Shown here piece after piece: positions 7,146 through 8,013 of a DNA stretch of 8,013 nucleotides. A model generated the notes under the pieces. That model was not told where the DNA came from, made no database searches, and worked only from the letters and a program-made list of their open reading frames with translations. Source of the stretch: JAWLFY01 sp964462125 (GTDB lineage: Bacteria; Planctomycetota; Planctomycetia; Pirellulales; Pirellulaceae); assembly GCA_964462125.1 (NCBI GenBank), contig CAYWXT010000258.1, forward strand, positions 1 to 8,013. The letters are read 5' to 3'. A program made the translations under genes and the position numbers. The stretch's first letter is position 1, and every line of letters starts with the position of its first letter.

Positions 7146-7323
7146 ATGATTTCGTTGCCAGTTTGCTCATCCCCGGTGGAACCGTCTCCGGAAGTGGGGG
7201 GAAGGCGTGGGTCAAAGGGGGAGGGAATCGGCGTAATCGTCAAATTTGGTTCAACGGCGAAAACCGCGCCGGCCGATACGTCCGCAGGGGTAATGTCTCA
7301 CCGCAACTGACACGAGATCAACC
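7146..7323. promoter_or_regulatory. Divergent intergenic region, promoters for both directions expected
   Basis: The 178 bases separate the first operon gene (minus) from the unknown exported protein gene (plus). Two outward promoters are expected from the layout, but I found no convincing -35/-10 pair on either strand. TTGCCA at 7155-7160 and, on the minus strand, TTGAAC and TTGACG near 7240-7255 lack matching -10 boxes. The region also holds the four-run G tract at 7196-7225. The call is positional, not motif-based. Confidence 0.45.
7196..7225 (+). other. Putative G-quadruplex-forming tract
   Basis: Four G runs on the plus strand (6, 3, 5 and 3 Gs) are separated by loops of 7, 5 and 1 bases, satisfying the standard rule of four runs of at least three Gs with loops of 1-7. 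The tract lies between the two divergent genes, about 50 bases upstream of the operon's first ATG and about 100 upstream of the plus-strand ATG. If the plus-strand transcript starts upstream of it, it would lie in the 5' leader RNA. Folding is not demonstrated, and such tracts also arise by chance in G+C-rich DNA. Confidence 0.5.
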
Positions 7324-8013
7324 ATGGCCCACGGCAATCGACAATTTTGGGTCGTCATGACGCTGTCCGCACTTCCGGTCGCCCTCGCAATTGGGATGCC
7401 CGCAGTCGGGCAATCCCCCACCGTGGCCCAAGCGGTGGGTGACGAAGACGAGTCGGGCCGTGTGGCGCCGGTCGGTGGGTTGCTCTCGGGAATCTTTGGA
7501 GGTGAATCGTCCTCCGATTCGGAGAATGATCAAAAACCGGCCGACTGGGACGGGATCCCGACCCATGCGCCCGAGCCGATGACTCCCCCAAGGAATGCCG
7601 CACCGATCCGCGATCCCAACGCCGCTGGCGGAGCACGGGAAGCACGGATCGCGCGTGGGACGGGGAGACGGACGATCGACGCGACCAAACCACGGACATC
7701 CCGCAATCGATCGATTGAGTCCCGATCGTCGAAACGTCCAAGCCAAGTGCCGACGCCACCACGGACAACTGCCCGCTCAGCGACAAACCGCTCAGCGACA
7801 AACCGCTCAGCGACAAACCGCTCAGCGACGCCCGATACCCAACAAAAGCCTGCCGAGGCGACACGACCGGCGTTGACACCGCTGTCACGCCAAACGAGTA
7901 GCCGCCGCACAGCACGCCGCCCGGTCAAGGCTGCCGATGATTCAAATGCAGCTGCGATCGGGCAGAAGGCTCCTCGCTCCGACCGAAACGAGCAGCGTCC
8001 CTCCTGGAACGAA
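7324..8013 (+). CDS. Hypothetical exported, basic low-complexity protein (3' end outside window)
   Basis: I do not recognise a family. The frame is open for 230 codons from ATG at 7324 to the window edge, after an in-frame TAA shortly upstream. Residues 1-30 form a plausible Sec signal peptide: MAHGNRQF, then hydrophobic WVVMTLSALPVALAIG, then a likely cleavage near PAVGQ or VAQA. ATG at 7357 (Met12) is a less likely start because it would drop the charged n-region. After a Gly-rich stretch GGLLSGIFGG (51-60) and an acidic/Ser patch ESSSDSEND (61-69), the chain is dominated by Arg, Ser, Thr, Pro and Ala, probably disordered and strongly basic. Residues 151-168 are RSATN-type repeats. It is similar in style, but not visibly homologous, to the exported protein at 1187. 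No catalytic motif is visible; an envelope role is inference only. Confidence 0.7.
   Translation, partial: MAHGNRQFWVVMTLSALPVALAIGMPAVGQSPTVAQAVGDEDESGRVAPVGGLLSGIFGGESSSDSENDQKPADWDGIPTHAPEPMTPPRNAAPIRDPNAAGGAREARIARGTGRRTIDATKPRTSRNRSIESRSSKRPSQVPTPPRTTARSATNRSATNRSATNRSATPDTQQKPAEATRPALTPLSRQTSSRRTARRPVKAADDSNAAAIGQKAPRSDRNEQRPSWNE
7774..7830 (+). repeat. In-frame 15-bp minisatellite in the exported protein gene
   Basis: Three exact copies of CGCTCAGCGACAAAC (7774-7788, 7789-7803, 7804-7818) are followed by a partial fourth, CGCTCAGCGACG. The encoded peptide is RSATN three times, then RSAT. Exact identity suggests recent expansion; the unit is a multiple of three, so copy changes stay in frame. 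Confidence 0.95.

Overview
The window reads like chromosomal DNA of a planctomycete, probably Rhodopirellula/Pirellulales-like. It is G+C-rich and has many GTG starts. It encodes lipoproteins and an LptE-type protein, which point to an outer membrane. It also has two disordered, Arg/Pro-rich exported proteins of the type common in that phylum. The placement rests on gene content and style; no marker gene here fixes the taxon.

Layout: (1) Positions 1-985, minus strand, hold the N-terminal third of aconitase A. (2) A divergent gap of about 200 bp leads to a plus-strand gene (1187-1945) for an unknown exported or anchored protein with a compact Cys-Asp motif. (3) Positions 1973-7145, minus strand, form one unbroken block of six genes. 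In transcription order these are a small TPR protein, RecO, a large BamD-like TPR lipoprotein, an LptE-like lipoprotein, dihydropteroate synthase (FolP) and a GT4-type glycosyltransferase. Every junction is a 1- or 4-nt stop/start overlap, so the block is almost certainly one translationally coupled operon. (4) A 178-bp divergent intergenic region carries a four-run G tract. (5) A plus-strand gene (7324 to beyond 8013) encodes another unknown exported, basic, low-complexity protein and runs off the window.

Working together: the operon mixes envelope biogenesis (BamD-like and LptE-like lipoproteins, glycosyltransferase) with housekeeping functions (RecO repair, folate synthesis). The coupling implies co-expression rather than one pathway. 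Nothing here is a defence system, mobile element, CRISPR array or RNA gene that I can support. The features most worth a second look are two in-frame minisatellites (an 18-bp unit in the glycosyltransferase, a 15-bp unit in the last gene), the G-quadruplex-like tract at the operon head, and the unknown Cys-motif protein.
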